DNA of 64,000 nt from positions 496,001-560,000 of the forward strand of contig NZ_JAHVJQ010000001.1 in assembly GCF_019801145.1 (NCBI RefSeq), in the 5' to 3' direction. The DNA is from Leisingera aquaemixtae. GTDB lineage: Bacteria > Pseudomonadota > Alphaproteobacteria > Rhodobacterales > Rhodobacteraceae. The position numbers were made by a program, and so were the translations under genes. Shown piece by piece: positions 1-8,971 of the stretch (within the stretch, counting starts at the first letter, position 1; each line of letters starts with the position of its first letter). The notes below the pieces were generated by a model. The model did not search any database. It was not told the DNA's origin and worked only from the letters and a program-made list of their open reading frames with translations.

Positions 1-1
1 G

Positions 2-2290
2 AAGGACCGGCTGTACACCACGGTCTATCACACCGATGACGAAGCCTTTGACATCTGGAAGAAGATGGGCGTGCCGGAGGAGCGGATCATCCGTATCGCG
101 ACCTCCGACAACTTCTGGCAGATGGGCGACACCGGCCCCTGCGGCCCCTGCACCGAGATCTTCTATGACCACGGCGACCACATCTGGGGCGGCCCTCCGG
201 GCTCGCCGGAAGAAGACGGTGACCGGTTCATCGAAATCTGGAACCTCGTTTTCATGCAGAACGAGAAGTTCGCGGACGGCACCATGGTTGACTTGGACAT
301 GCAGTCCATCGACACCGGCATGGGGCTGGAGCGGATTGCGGCGCTGCTGCAGGGCACCCACGACAACTATGAAACCGACCTATTCAAGTCGCTGATCGAA
401 GCCTCGGCGAATGCCACGAACACCGATCCGTTCGGCGACCAGAACGTGCATCACCGGGTGATCGCCGATCACCTGCGCTCCTGCTCCTTCCTGATCGCAG
501 AAGGCGTTCTGCCTTCGAACGAAGGCCGCGGCTACGTGCTGCGCCGGATCATGCGCCGCGCGATGCGCCACGCCTCCCTGCTGGGTGCCACCGATCCGGT
601 GATGCACAAGCTGGTGCCGTCGCTGGTCCAGAAAATGGGCGCGGCTTATCCGGAGCTCGGCCAGGGCCAGGCATTGATCGAAGAAACCTTTGAACAGGAA
701 GAAACCCGCTTCCTCAAGACCCTGGACCGCGGCCTGAAGCTGCTGGACGAAGCCTCTTCCGATTTGGGCAAGGGCGACGTGCTGCCGGGTGAAACCGCGT
801 TCAAGCTGTATGACACCTACGGCTTCCCGCTCGACCTGACCCAGGACGCCCTGCGCGCCAAGGAGATCGAGGTCGACACCGACGGTTTCGACGCTGCGAT
901 GAAGGAGCAGAAAGAGAAATCCCGCGCGGGCGGTATTGGCCTGGGCGAAGCGGCGGATGTGAAAGTCTACTTCGACATCGTGGACGCTGCCGGCACCACT
1001 GATTTCCTGGGCTATGAGACCGAAAAGGCCGAGGGGCAGATCGTGGCCATCGTCAAGGACGGTGCACAGCTGCAGTCCGCGGCCAAGGGCGACACGGTGC
1101 AGGTCATCCTGAACCAGACGCCGTTCTACGGCGAAAGCGGCGGCCAGGTTGGCGACACCGGTGTGCTGACTGTTGAGGGCGGCGCGGCCCGCATCACCGA
1201 TACCAAGAAGGTGGAGGGCCTGTTCCTGCACATCGCCGAAGTGACCGAGGGCGAGATTGCCGTTGGCAAGGGCGCTGCGATGGAAGTGGATCACGCACGC
1301 CGCAGCAAGATCCGCGCCAACCACTCGGCCACCCACCTGCTGCACGAGGCGCTGCGCAACGCGCTGGGGGAACATGTGGCGCAGAAGGGCTCGCTCAATG
1401 CTGCGGACCGCCTGCGTTTCGACTTCAGCCACAACAAGGCGATGAGTGCGGATGAACTGGCCAGCGTCGGCGCCGAAGTGAATGATTTCATCCGCCAGAA
1501 CACGCCGGTCTCCACCCGGATCATGACCCCCGATGACGCGCGCGAACTGGGTGCCCAGGCGCTGTTCGGCGAGAAATACGGCGAAGAGGTTCGGGTTGTC
1601 TCCATGGGCCGTGCGCCGACCGGCAAGGGCCACGATGGTGACACCTACTCGATCGAGCTGTGCGGCGGCACCCATGTGAAGCAGACCGGCGACATCGGCA
1701 CCTTCGTCATCCTGGGCGACAGCGCGTCCTCTGCCGGCGTGCGCCGGATCGAGGCGCTGACCGGTGCGGCGGCGGTTGAGCATCTGGAGCGTGAAGCAGG
1801 CCGCATGGCTGAGGTCGCAGCGGCTTTGAAAGCGAAGCCTGCGGATGTCCTGGAGCGTCTCAAGGCGATGATGGACGAGCGCAAGGCGCTGCAGAACGAG
1901 ATTTCCAACCTCAAGCAGCAGGTCGCCATGGGCGGCGGTTCCGGCGGCGGAGCCGAGGCTAAGGACGTCAATGGCAAGAAGTTCCTAGCCCAGGCGCTGC
2001 AGGGCGTGTCCGGCAAGGACCTGCGCGGGCTGATCGACAAGCACAAGCAGAACATAGGCTCCGGTGTGATCCTGCTGATCGCCGAGGAAGACGGCAAGGT
2101 GGCCGTGGCGGCCGGTGTCACCGACGATCTGACCGGCGACATCTCAGCTGTCGATGTGCTGAAGGCCGCGGTTCCGGCCGTGGGCGGCAAGGGCGGCGGC
2201 GGCCGTCCGGACATGGCCCAGGGCGGCGGCAAGGACTTCACCGGCGCCGAGGAGGCCATCAAGGCCGCGGAGGCACTGCTGGCTGGCTGA
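2..2290 (+). CDS. alaS: Alanine-tRNA ligase (3' part, start lies outside the window)
   Basis: AlaRS charges tRNA-Ala and edits mischarged Ser/Gly in the cytoplasm. The reading frame is open from base 2, so the N-terminus of the class II catalytic domain is missing. 762 residues remain of the roughly 880 usual for the family. Visible parts in order: the rest of the catalytic core, the tRNA-recognition region, the editing domain with its zinc motifs NHSATHLLH and CGGTH, a short coiled coil ([14 protein letters not shown]), a Gly-rich linker, and the C-terminal DHHA1-like domain ending in a Gly-rich stretch. No interruption is seen. Identification is secure. Confidence 0.97.
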   Translation, partial: KDRLYTTVYHTDDEAFDIWKKMGVPEERIIRIATSDNFWQMGDTGPCGPCTEIFYDHGDHIWGGPPGSPEEDGDRFIEIWNLVFMQNEKFADGTMVDLDMQSIDTGMGLERIAALLQGTHDNYETDLFKSLIEASANATNTDPFGDQNVHHRVIADHLRSCSFLIAEGVLPSNEGRGYVLRRIMRRAMRHASLLGATDPVMHKLVPSLVQKMGAAYPELGQGQALIEETFEQEETRFLKTLDRGLKLLDEASSDLGKGDVLPGETAFKLYDTYGFPLDLTQDALRAKEIEVDTDGFDAAMKEQKEKSRAGGIGLGEAADVKVYFDIVDAAGTTDFLGYETEKAEGQIVAIVKDGAQLQSAAKGDTVQVILNQTPFYGESGGQVGDTGVLTVEGGAARITDTKKVEGLFLHIAEVTEGEIAVGKGAAMEVDHARRSKIRANHSATHLLHEALRNALGEHVAQKGSLNAADRLRFDFSHNKAMSADELASVGAEVNDFIRQNTPVSTRIMTPDDARELGAQALFGEKYGEEVRVVSMGRAPTGKGHDGDTYSIELCGGTHVKQTGDIGTFVILGDSASSAGVRRIEALTGAAAVEHLEREAGRMAEVAAALKAKPADVLERLKAMMDERKALQNEISNLKQQVAMGGGSGGGAEAKDVNGKKFLAQALQGVSGKDLRGLIDKHKQNIGSGVILLIAEEDGKVAVAAGVTDDLTGDISAVDVLKAAVPAVGGKGGGGRPDMAQGGGKDFTGAEEAIKAAEALLAG

Positions 2291-2367
2291 CTATTTGGTC
2301 AAAAACACTTGGTCTTTCCGGCAATCTGCCTAAGCTGCTGGAAAGATCATGAAACTGGGAGGCTCCG

Positions 2368-2655
2368 ATGCCCGCACTTTGGATTGCACATGTGACCGTT
2401 ACTGACGCCGACGCCTATGGCAAATATGCCGAACTGGCAGGCCCGGCCATTGCCAAGCATGGCGGGGAGTTCATTGCCCGCGGCGGCCGGTTCGTGCAGC
2501 TGGAAGGCAAGGAGCGGCCGCGCAATGTTGTGGCCAGGTTCCCGAGCGTTGAAGCGGCGGTGGATTGCTATCACAGCCCGGAATACCAGGAAGCGCTGGA
2601 CCACGCGCGCGGCGCTTCCGAGCGCGAGCTGATGGTGGTCGAGACCAGCGAGTAG
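2368..2655 (+). CDS. DUF1330 family protein
   Basis: 95 residues, a ferredoxin-like alpha/beta fold typical of DUF1330 proteins. It begins MPALWIAHVTVTD, has the Y-x-x-Y/A pattern near residues 17-20, and contains the characteristic E-G-x-x-x-P-R-x-V-x-x-x-F-P-S region followed by A-x-x-C-Y-x-S-x-E-Y at about residues 55-75. A clear ribosome site (GGGAGG, about 2356) precedes the ATG. Biochemical role of the family is not established. It lies 77 bases after alaS on the same strand and is followed by a hairpin terminator, so it could be read from the alaS promoter or its own. Confidence 0.85.
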   Translation: MPALWIAHVTVTDADAYGKYAELAGPAIAKHGGEFIARGGRFVQLEGKERPRNVVARFPSVEAAVDCYHSPEYQEALDHARGASERELMVVETSE

Positions 2656-2708
2656 GGGCCTGCGCGCCGGGCAAGCGGTCCGCCGTTTGAGTATTTGACG
2701 GAAAGATG

Positions 2709-2737
2709 AAAGGGGCGCGGCGCTGCTGCGCCCTTTT
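2709..2737. terminator. Bidirectional rho-independent terminator
   Basis: A GC-rich stem (GGGCGC pairing with GCGCCC, extended by AAA/TTT) with T-rich flanks on both sides. It sits between the convergent DUF1330 gene and the VOC gene, touching the stop codon of the latter. Confidence 0.7.
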
Positions 2738-3318
2738 CAGTAGGGGTCTTTGGCGGAACGGTCTTCCGACAGGCTGGACTGGCGGCGTGCCACCAGGGCT
2801 TCGATGGCGTCGGCCAGGTGTTCCTCCTGAATGTTGTAGTCGCCGCGGTCGACGCGGATCCTGTGCGCCTCGATCATGACGTCGGCATGGCTGCAAAAAG
2901 CGGGCGGTTCGAACCGGTAGCAGGCAAGCTCGATCAGAAGGCCCATCGGATCCTTGAAATAGATCGAATCCATGAAGCCGCGGTCCTTGGGGCCGGAATG
3001 GCTGATGCCGCGTTCGTCCAGGCGCGTCACCGCCTGTGAAAATGCCGCCTTGCTGACATTGAACGCAAGGTGGTGCACGCAGCCGGGCTCTGTGGGGGTG
3101 CGGCCGGGGTCTGCCGTGCGGGTTTCATCTGTAAAGACTGTGATCAGGCGCCCGTCGCCGGGGTCGAAATACAGGTGGCCTTCGTCCGGGTTGTCGAGAT
3201 TGGGCTGGTCGAAGATGAAGGGCATGCCCAGCACCCCCTCCCAAAAGTCAATCGACGTCTGCCTGCCGGCGCCAGTCAGCGTGATGTGGTGCACGCCCTG
3301 AACTTGAAGTTTCCGCAT
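2737..3318 (-). CDS. VOC-family (glyoxalase/dioxygenase superfamily) protein
   Basis: 193 residues. The N-terminal half (VQGVHHITLTGAG, then DFWEGVLGMPF) is a vicinal-oxygen-chelate module with a candidate metal His at residue 10. A second module carries VHHLAFNV and FKDPMGLLIELACY, the Asp-Pro-x-Gly-x-x-x-Glu ending typical of the superfamily with a metal Glu. This pattern fits a ring-cleaving dioxygenase or glyoxalase-like enzyme, but the substrate cannot be read from sequence. The start is supported by GGAGGG five bases upstream of the ATG. It stands alone between two terminators. Confidence 0.8.
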   Translation of the reverse strand: MRKLQVQGVHHITLTGAGRQTSIDFWEGVLGMPFIFDQPNLDNPDEGHLYFDPGDGRLITVFTDETRTADPGRTPTEPGCVHHLAFNVSKAAFSQAVTRLDERGISHSGPKDRGFMDSIYFKDPMGLLIELACYRFEPPAFCSHADVMIEAHRIRVDRGDYNIQEEHLADAIEALVARRQSSLSEDRSAKDPY

Positions 3319-3367
3319 TTGAGCCCTCCGCGTTTCGGGCAGGCTAACACGCGGCGGCGGAAACGGA

Positions 3368-3392
3368 AAAGGCCGCCAAAGCGGCGGCCTTT
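3368..3392 (-). terminator. Terminator of typA
   Basis: A perfect 10-bp stem (AAAGGCCGCC with GGCGGCCTTT, 5-base loop) followed on the minus strand by a T-rich run, placed 10 bases after the typA stop codon. Confidence 0.85.
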
Positions 3393-3402
3393 GGGATCTG
3401 GA

Positions 3403-5223
3403 TCAGCTTGCGGCCTTGGACATCCGCTTGCGCTCATGCGGGTCCAGGTAGCGCTTGCGCAGGCGCACGTTGTTCGGCGTCACTTCAACCAGCTCGTCGT
3501 CGTTGATATAGGCAATCGCCTCTTCCAGCGACAGCGACATCGGGGTGGTCAGCCGCACCGCGTCATCTGTGCCGGAGGCGCGCACGTTGGTGAGCTTCTT
3601 GCCCTTCAGCGGGTTCACTTCCAGGTCGTTGTCGCGCGAATGCTCGCCGATGATCATGCCGGTGTAGACGTCGGCCTGGGCGCCGATCATCATCTTGCCG
3701 CGCTCTTCGAGGTTCCACAGCGCGTAAGCAACCGACTGGCCGTTCTCCATCGAGATCAGCACGCCGGCGCGGCGGCCCGGGATTGCGCCCTTGTGCGGCG
3801 CCCAGCCGTGGAACACGCGGTTCAGCACGCCGGTGCCGCGTGTGTCGGTCAGGAACTCGCCGTGATAGCCGATCAGCCCGCGAGAGGGGACGTGGGCAAT
3901 GATGCGGGTCTTGCCTGCGCCTGCGGGCTTCATCTCGACCAGCTCACCCTTGCGGGCGCCGGTCAGCTTCTCGATCACCGCGCCGGAGTATTCGTCATCG
4001 ACGTCGATGGTGGCTTCTTCGATCGGCTCCATGCGGACGCCGTCGACTTCCTTCATGATCACCTGCGGGCGGGAGATCGACAGCTCGAAGCCTTCGCGGC
4101 GCATGTTCTCGATCAGAACGCCCATCTGCAGTTCGCCGCGGCCGGAAACCTCGAACGCTTCGCCGCCGGGGGTGTCCTGGATCTTGATGGCGACGTTGCT
4201 TTCGGCCTCTTTCATCAGGCGGTCGCGGATGACGCGGGATTGCACCTTCTTGCCGTCGCGCCCCGCGAGAGGGCTGTCGTTGATGCCGAAGGTCACGGTG
4301 ATGGTCGGCGGGTCGATCGGCTGCGCGTCCAGCGGCTCATCCACGGCCAGCGCGCAGATGGTGTCGGCCACGGTTGCCTTGGACATGCCGGCGATGGAGA
4401 CGATGTCGCCTGCCTGGGCTTCTTCGATGTCCTGCTGGGCCAGGCCGCGGAACGCCTGGATCTTGGTGACGCGGAACTGCTCGATTTTCTGGCCGATGCG
4501 GGAGATCGCCTGCACGGTGGCGCCAACCTTGAGCTTGCCGGATTCGACGCGCCCGGTCAGGATGCGGCCGACAAACGGGTCGCTGCCCAGCGTGGTTGCC
4601 AGCATCCGGAAATCGTCGTCCTGCTGCTTGATCTGCTTGGGTTCCGGAACGTGGTTCACGATCAGGTTGAACAGCGCGTGCAGATCCTTGCGCGGGCCGT
4701 CCAGATCGGCATCGGCCCAGCCGGAGCGGCCGGAAGCGTAAAGATGCGGGAAGTCCAGCTGGTCCTCAGTGGCGTCGAGCGAGGCAAAGAGGTCAAAGCA
4801 TTCGTCCAGCGCGCGGTCGGGTTCGGCGTCCGGCTTGTCGACCTTGTTCAGAACCACGATCGGGCGCAGGCCCAGGGCCAGCGCCTTGGAGGTCACGAAC
4901 TTGGTCTGCGGCATCGGGCCTTCGGCCGCGTCCACCAGCAGCACCACGCCGTCGACCATCGACAGGATCCGCTCCACCTCGCCGCCGAAATCGGCGTGGC
5001 CGGGGGTGTCGACGATGTTGATGCGGGTGCCGTGCCATTCCACCGAGGTCGGTTTGGCAAAAATAGTGATGCCGCGCTCGCGCTCCAGATCGTTGCTGTC
5101 CATGGCGCGTTCCGCCACAGCCTGGTTTTCGCGGAAGGCGCCGGACTGTTTCAGCAGCTCGTCAACCAGGGTGGTCTTGCCGTGGTCAACGTGAGCAATG
5201 ATCGCAATGTTGCGCATATCCAT
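3403..5223 (-). CDS. typA: Ribosome-binding translational GTPase TypA/BipA
   Basis: 606 residues, full length for BipA (about 607 in E. coli). The G domain is intact: [10 protein letters not shown] (P-loop, about residues 10-19), RGITI (switch I), DTPGHADF (G3) and NKVD (G4). It is followed by the EF-Tu domain II, EF-G-like domains III and V, and the BipA-specific C-terminal domain. The protein binds 70S ribosomes as a GTPase and assists 50S assembly under stress or cold. The ATG has an AAGG eight bases upstream; a second in-frame ATG is two codons later. Monocistronic, with its own terminator. Confidence 0.97.
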   Translation of the reverse strand: MDMRNIAIIAHVDHGKTTLVDELLKQSGAFRENQAVAERAMDSNDLERERGITIFAKPTSVEWHGTRINIVDTPGHADFGGEVERILSMVDGVVLLVDAAEGPMPQTKFVTSKALALGLRPIVVLNKVDKPDAEPDRALDECFDLFASLDATEDQLDFPHLYASGRSGWADADLDGPRKDLHALFNLIVNHVPEPKQIKQQDDDFRMLATTLGSDPFVGRILTGRVESGKLKVGATVQAISRIGQKIEQFRVTKIQAFRGLAQQDIEEAQAGDIVSIAGMSKATVADTICALAVDEPLDAQPIDPPTITVTFGINDSPLAGRDGKKVQSRVIRDRLMKEAESNVAIKIQDTPGGEAFEVSGRGELQMGVLIENMRREGFELSISRPQVIMKEVDGVRMEPIEEATIDVDDEYSGAVIEKLTGARKGELVEMKPAGAGKTRIIAHVPSRGLIGYHGEFLTDTRGTGVLNRVFHGWAPHKGAIPGRRAGVLISMENGQSVAYALWNLEERGKMMIGAQADVYTGMIIGEHSRDNDLEVNPLKGKKLTNVRASGTDDAVRLTTPMSLSLEEAIAYINDDELVEVTPNNVRLRKRYLDPHERKRMSKAAS

Positions 5224-5316
5224 GACGTTCGCCTTTGTAAGGAAGTTGGGCCGCGCATAGCCCGAACCCCGAACAAAGGCCAGAGAAAAACCGCTGGAGA
5301 GCCCTGCAAATACGGA

Positions 5317-5652
5317 TCAGTGGCCCGAAGACTTGGAGAACAGGTGAATGATGACAATGCCAGACATGATTAAAACCATGCCGATGACGGCAGGCAGGTC
5401 CAGCTTTTGACCAAAGACGATAAAGGCGATCACAGCGATCAGCAGAATGCCGAGGCCGGACCAGATGGCGTAGACAATGCCCACCGGCATGAATTTGAGC
5501 GTGAGCCCCATCATGTAGAAGGAGAAGGCATAGGCGACCAGCACAATCAGCGACGGCCCAAGCCGGGAAAACTGCTGGCTGGCCTGCAAGGCCGTGGTGC
5601 CGATGGTTTCCGCTGCCACCGCAATGATCAGGTAGACGTAATGTACCGGCAT
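5317..5652 (-). CDS. Small multidrug resistance (SMR) family transporter
   Basis: 111 residues and four hydrophobic helices, the size and topology of EmrE-type proton-coupled exporters of the inner membrane. Helix 1 carries the essential acidic residue in the context IIAVAAETIGTTAL (Glu14 from the chosen start), and the family-typical YAIWSGLG stretch lies in helix 3. The start at 5652 is chosen because GGAGG sits six bases before it. An upstream ATG six codons earlier lacks that site. SMR proteins export quaternary cations or guanidinium; which applies here is not decidable. It lies upstream of typA on the same strand with a 93-base gap. Confidence 0.9.
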   Translation of the reverse strand: MPVHYVYLIIAVAAETIGTTALQASQQFSRLGPSLIVLVAYAFSFYMMGLTLKFMPVGIVYAIWSGLGILLIAVIAFIVFGQKLDLPAVIGMVLIMSGIVIIHLFSKSSGH

Positions 5653-5904
5653 CGCTGCCTCCGTTCGCACGTTTTGTCCGGCCTCGCGGGCCTTTGCCTG
5701 CTTCCCCGGTACCGCATCCGGTGCGGCGGCGGAAGTCCTGATGCGTCACCGCCTGCCGCATTTCGCCTGGATGCGGGAATGAACAGGCCACTTTGCGCGG
5801 ATACGCTGGACTGAAGGTGCAGGAATTCTTAGGAACCTGTCCCGATAATCTGGGTCTGGCGGAAACGCTGATCTGATTCCCGAATGCTGGATGGGGACTG
5901 CCAC

Positions 5905-6687
5905 ATGTGCCGCTGGGCTGCCTACACGGGTGCCGACGTCTTCCTGGAAGACATCATATCAACTCCGGCGCATTCGCTGATTGCGCAAAGCCAGAAGGCA
6001 GTGGAATGCAAGACCGCCACTAATGGCGACGGGTTCGGCATTGCCTGGTACGGCCAGCGGCCTGAGCCGGGGCTTTACCGCGATGTTTATCCGGCCTGGT
6101 CGGACTGCAACCTGCGGGCGCTGGTGCATCAGGTGCAATCCCGGCTGTTCCTGGCCCATGTGCGGGCCTCCACCGGTTCCGCCACCAGCCGCAACAACTG
6201 CCACCCCTTTACCGCCGGCAAGTGGAGCTTCATGCACAACGGCCAGGTCGGCGGGTTCGAGAAGTTCCGCCGCCACGCGGACATGTGCATCCCGGACGAG
6301 CTGTATGAGCACCGCAGAGGTGCCACCGACAGCGAGGTGCTGTTTCTGCTGGCGCTGCGGGAGGATCTGGACGCGGACCCCAAAGGGGCGCTGGAACGTG
6401 CGGTGACGCGGATGGAGGGCTTGTCGCGATCGCGGGGAACCACGCCGCACATGCGGCTGTCGGTGGCGATGTCGGATGGCAGGACGCTCTATGCGGCGCG
6501 CTATTCTTCAGACAGCATTGCGCCGTCCGTCTACTACCGCTGGAGCCGGAGCATGAAGGGCTGGGCGGTGGTATCAGAGCCGCTTGAGGACACTGGAGAA
6601 GCATGGTGCGAGCTGAAACCCGGCGAGTTTCTGATGCTGACGCCCGAAGGCGCGGAAACCCAGCCGTTTCAACCGTTTCTGGAGTGA
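5905..6687 (+). CDS. Class II glutamine amidotransferase (YafJ/EgtC-like)
   Basis: 260 residues. This start is chosen over an ATG 21 bases upstream because class II amidotransferases need Cys2 as the N-terminal nucleophile after Met removal, and the protein then begins M-C-R-W. Other family motifs: NGDGFGIAWY, HVRAST, NNCHPF and FMHNGQVGG. It has only the glutaminase (Ntn-hydrolase) domain with no synthase domain, as in YafJ and EgtC, so it probably hydrolyses a gamma-glutamyl bond. The substrate is unknown. It is convergent with the tandem-HD gene. A short CCCCGCCGGCGGGG palindrome (about 6693-6706) lies between them but lacks a T-run. Confidence 0.88.
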   Translation: MCRWAAYTGADVFLEDIISTPAHSLIAQSQKAVECKTATNGDGFGIAWYGQRPEPGLYRDVYPAWSDCNLRALVHQVQSRLFLAHVRASTGSATSRNNCHPFTAGKWSFMHNGQVGGFEKFRRHADMCIPDELYEHRRGATDSEVLFLLALREDLDADPKGALERAVTRMEGLSRSRGTTPHMRLSVAMSDGRTLYAARYSSDSIAPSVYYRWSRSMKGWAVVSEPLEDTGEAWCELKPGEFLMLTPEGAETQPFQPFLE

Positions 6688-6720
6688 TATGCAACCCCGC
6701 CGGCGGGGCTGCACTGGCCT

Positions 6721-7890
6721 TTACAGGCGCCCGGCCTCGCGGAACCAGGTTTCGACCTGCGCCCGGACATAGGTCCATACCTCTGGCGCGCCGCGGCTGA
6801 CCTTGCCGCCGACGCGGGCGTCGAGCTGCGGCAGGCTCACGTCATAATCGACCCAGCTGCCGCCGCCGTTCAGCAGGTTCAACAGCACCGGCTGCACACG
6901 GTCGATGGACTTGGCAAATACGGCGTCCGGGCTTTCCGCGGCCTCGAACTCTTCCCAGATTGTCCGCATGGGCGTGCCGTGATCCGAAGGCAGCAAGCCG
7001 AAAAGGCGGTCGGCGGCAGCAAGTTCCTCGGCAGCCAGGGCGGCAAGGGCTGCGGGGTCAACCACCCCGTGGATCGGTGCATCGCCAGCGTCGATCTCCA
7101 CCAGGTCATGCAGCAGCAGCATTTGCAGAACGCGGTCGACCTCGACTGTCCCGGCGCTGTGTTCTGACAGCACCCAGGCATAAAGCATGATATGCCAGCT
7201 GTGCTCGGCCGAGTTTTCATGCCGCGAGCCGTCGCCGAGCTTGGAGGCGCGGGTGACCAGCTTCAGCTTGTCGGCCTCATTGAGGAAGGGCAGGCGGGCG
7301 GTCAGGCGGCTGCAGTCATAGCCGGTGTCCTCGCCCAGCAGCGACAGCGCGTGGTGGAAGGCTTCCGGCAGGTGCTGTTCCAGCGCAGCTGCACGGCCGC
7401 CGAACAGGTTCTGCCGGACCACATCGATATGCCAGTCCAGCGGCCGGGCCCCATATAGCGTCTGAAAGATCGGCTGGCAGTGGTCCACCCGCTTGGCAAA
7501 CTGCGCTTCGGGGCTCTCGGCGGCTTCGAACTCGTGCCACAAGGACAGGAACTCGGTGCCTTGATCCGCTGGCAGCAGCCCGAACAGCCGCTGGGCAGCA
7601 GCCTGTTCCGCCTGTGCCACCGCGTCCCAGTCGACTTCACCGGTAATTGGATGGTCGCCTGCGTCGATCTCGACCAGATCGTGCAGCAGCAGCATCCGGA
7701 TGGCGCGGAACACATCCACGCCAGGCGCGGCGAAGGGGGCCAGAACCAGCGCATAAAGCGCCAGGTGCCAGCTGTGCTCGGCCGAATTTTCGCAGCGGCT
7801 GCAATCGAGGATCAGGTTCTGGCGTTCAACCCGGCGGAGTTTGTCGGCTTCCAGCAGAAAGGCGAACTGCGCCTCCAGACGGGCGCTCAC
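6721..7890 (-). CDS. Tandem HD-domain hydrolase (two YfbR/HDDC2-like units in one chain)
   Basis: 389 residues formed by two homologous halves about 191 residues apart. Half 1 has ENSAEHSWH (34-42), LLLHDLVEIDAGD (67-79) and a late Asp136. Half 2 repeats these as ENSAEHSWH (225-233), LLLHDLVEIDAGD (258-270) and Asp330. Each half is the size of a complete YfbR/HDDC2 5'-deoxynucleotidase, which normally acts as a dimer of single domains, and both halves keep the full His/His-Asp/Asp metal set. A role as nucleotide phosphohydrolase is inferred. Its ATG overlaps the stop of the 81-aa gene by 4 bases, so it is translationally coupled in an operon with that gene and the alpha/beta hydrolase. Confidence 0.85.
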   Translation of the reverse strand: MSARLEAQFAFLLEADKLRRVERQNLILDCSRCENSAEHSWHLALYALVLAPFAAPGVDVFRAIRMLLLHDLVEIDAGDHPITGEVDWDAVAQAEQAAAQRLFGLLPADQGTEFLSLWHEFEAAESPEAQFAKRVDHCQPIFQTLYGARPLDWHIDVVRQNLFGGRAAALEQHLPEAFHHALSLLGEDTGYDCSRLTARLPFLNEADKLKLVTRASKLGDGSRHENSAEHSWHIMLYAWVLSEHSAGTVEVDRVLQMLLLHDLVEIDAGDAPIHGVVDPAALAALAAEELAAADRLFGLLPSDHGTPMRTIWEEFEAAESPDAVFAKSIDRVQPVLLNLLNGGGSWVDYDVSLPQLDARVGGKVSRGAPEVWTYVRAQVETWFREAGRL

Positions 7891-8132
7891 GCCTCACCTT
7901 TGGCGCCGAGCTGCGCCTGCAGTTCGGCCACTTTCTTGTTGAGAAACTCGCGCGCCTTGCGTTCGGCCAGGCGCACGCGGATTTCTGTCAGAAACGCCTC
8001 TTCAAGCGACTGGGAGGCCGCGCCAAGCACCTGGCCGACCTCCACATAGAACCGCTCTTCACCGCAGGCGTCCTGCACCTTGAGAGTATCGACCGCCAGT
8101 TTTTGGGCCAGCGTTTCGATGGTCCCGCTCAT
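7887..8132 (-). CDS. Conserved-looking small protein, function unknown
   Basis: 81 residues, hydrophilic, mostly predicted helical, beginning MSGTIETLAQKLAVDTLKVQ and ending in a Lys/Glu/Ala-rich helix (EFLNKKVAELQAQL) that could form a coiled coil. One Cys at about residue 23. I do not recognise the family. Its start overlaps the stop of the upstream hydrolase by one base (TGATG) and its stop overlaps the start of the tandem-HD gene by four (ATGA). This tight coupling is the main evidence that it is a real gene. Confidence 0.7.
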   Translation of the reverse strand: MSGTIETLAQKLAVDTLKVQDACGEERFYVEVGQVLGAASQSLEEAFLTEIRVRLAERKAREFLNKKVAELQAQLGAKGEA

Positions 8133-8785
8133 CAGCGGGTGTTCTCCGTCAGGCGGCGTTTCACATAATCGGTCACGGTGCTGATCATCGTGTCCATATG
8201 CGGTTCCTGGAAGAAGTGGTCAGCCCCCTCCACCTCGGTGTGGGTGATGGTGATGCCCTTCTGCTCATGCAGCTTGCTGACCAGGCTGGCGGTGTCCGCG
8301 GGCGGCGCTACGCGGTCGGCGGTGCCGTTGATGATCAAGCCCGAGGACGGGCAGGGCGCCAGGAAGGAGAAATCATACATGTTGGCCGGCGGCGCAACCG
8401 AGATGAAACCGGTGATCTCCGGGCGGCGCATCAAGAGCTGCATGCCGATCCAGGCGCCGAAGGAGAAGCCCGCAACCCAGCAATGCTTGGAGTTGGAGTT
8501 CATCGACTGCAGGTAATCCAGCGCCGAGGCGGCATCGGACAGCTCGCCGACGCCCTGGTCGTATTCGCCCTGGCTGCGGCCGACGCCGCGGAAATTGAAC
8601 CGCAGAACCGTGAAGCCCATGTTGTAGAACGCGTAGTGGAGGTTGTAGACCACCTTGTTGTTCATGGTGCCGCCGAACTGCGGATGCGGGTGCAGCACGA
8701 TGGCGATCGGGGCGTCTTTTTCTTTTTGCGGGTGATAGCGGCCTTCGAGGCGGCCTTCGGGTCCAGGAAAGATGACCTCGGGCAT
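8132..8785 (-). CDS. Alpha/beta hydrolase (dienelactone-hydrolase-like)
   Basis: 217 residues with a complete alpha/beta-hydrolase pattern: a possible oxyanion region LHPHPQFGGTM, the strand-turn RFNFRGVGRS, the nucleophile elbow GFSFG (Ser108), an acid in INGTADRVAPP and a late His in VEGADHFF. This subgroup is widespread in proteobacteria and usually annotated only as alpha/beta hydrolase; the substrate is unknown. First gene of a three-gene coupled operon with the 81-aa protein and the tandem-HD protein. The divergent neighbour is iscR, so the 186-base gap holds promoters for both. Confidence 0.85.
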   Translation of the reverse strand: MPEVIFPGPEGRLEGRYHPQKEKDAPIAIVLHPHPQFGGTMNNKVVYNLHYAFYNMGFTVLRFNFRGVGRSQGEYDQGVGELSDAASALDYLQSMNSNSKHCWVAGFSFGAWIGMQLLMRRPEITGFISVAPPANMYDFSFLAPCPSSGLIINGTADRVAPPADTASLVSKLHEQKGITITHTEVEGADHFFQEPHMDTMISTVTDYVKRRLTENTR

Positions 8786-8832
8786 GGGCGGTTAAAATCC
8801 TACTCTCGTTGTCGGGTCTGCCGGCAGAATAC

Positions 8833-8869
8833 TTGACGGGTTCGGTCAGGCATCTTAGAACAGTTCTAA
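8833..8869 (+). promoter_or_regulatory. Putative iscR-suf promoter overlapped by an Irr box (ICE)
   Basis: TTAGAACAGTTCTAA at 8855-8869 is a perfect 15-base inverted repeat matching the TTAGAA-N3-TTCTAA iron control element bound by Irr in alphaproteobacteria. A -35-like TTGACG is at 8833-8838. With about 17 bases spacing the -10 region would fall inside the palindrome, so Irr binding would block RNA polymerase. It lies about 100 bases upstream of the iscR ATG. The motif match is direct; the promoter assignment is inference. Confidence 0.75.
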
Positions 8870-8971
8870 TCACGGGCTCTGGCCTCGCCATACACCGTCA
8901 GGCTGAGATACGCACAGTCGGAGGGAAGGTCAATGTTTTCGCACTCGCGCCCTGGTTTCGAGGGATAAATT

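Noticed and set aside
3070-5373. Very long plus-strand open frame (767 codons) over typA
   Set aside because: It is exactly antisense to the intact typA gene, has His/Val/Arg/Gln-biased composition typical of a GC-rich shadow, and no ribosome site or known motif.
6693-6706. CCCCGCCGGCGGGG palindrome as a terminator between the amidotransferase and HD genes
   Set aside because: No usable loop and no T-run on either side; mentioned only within the neighbouring gene entry.
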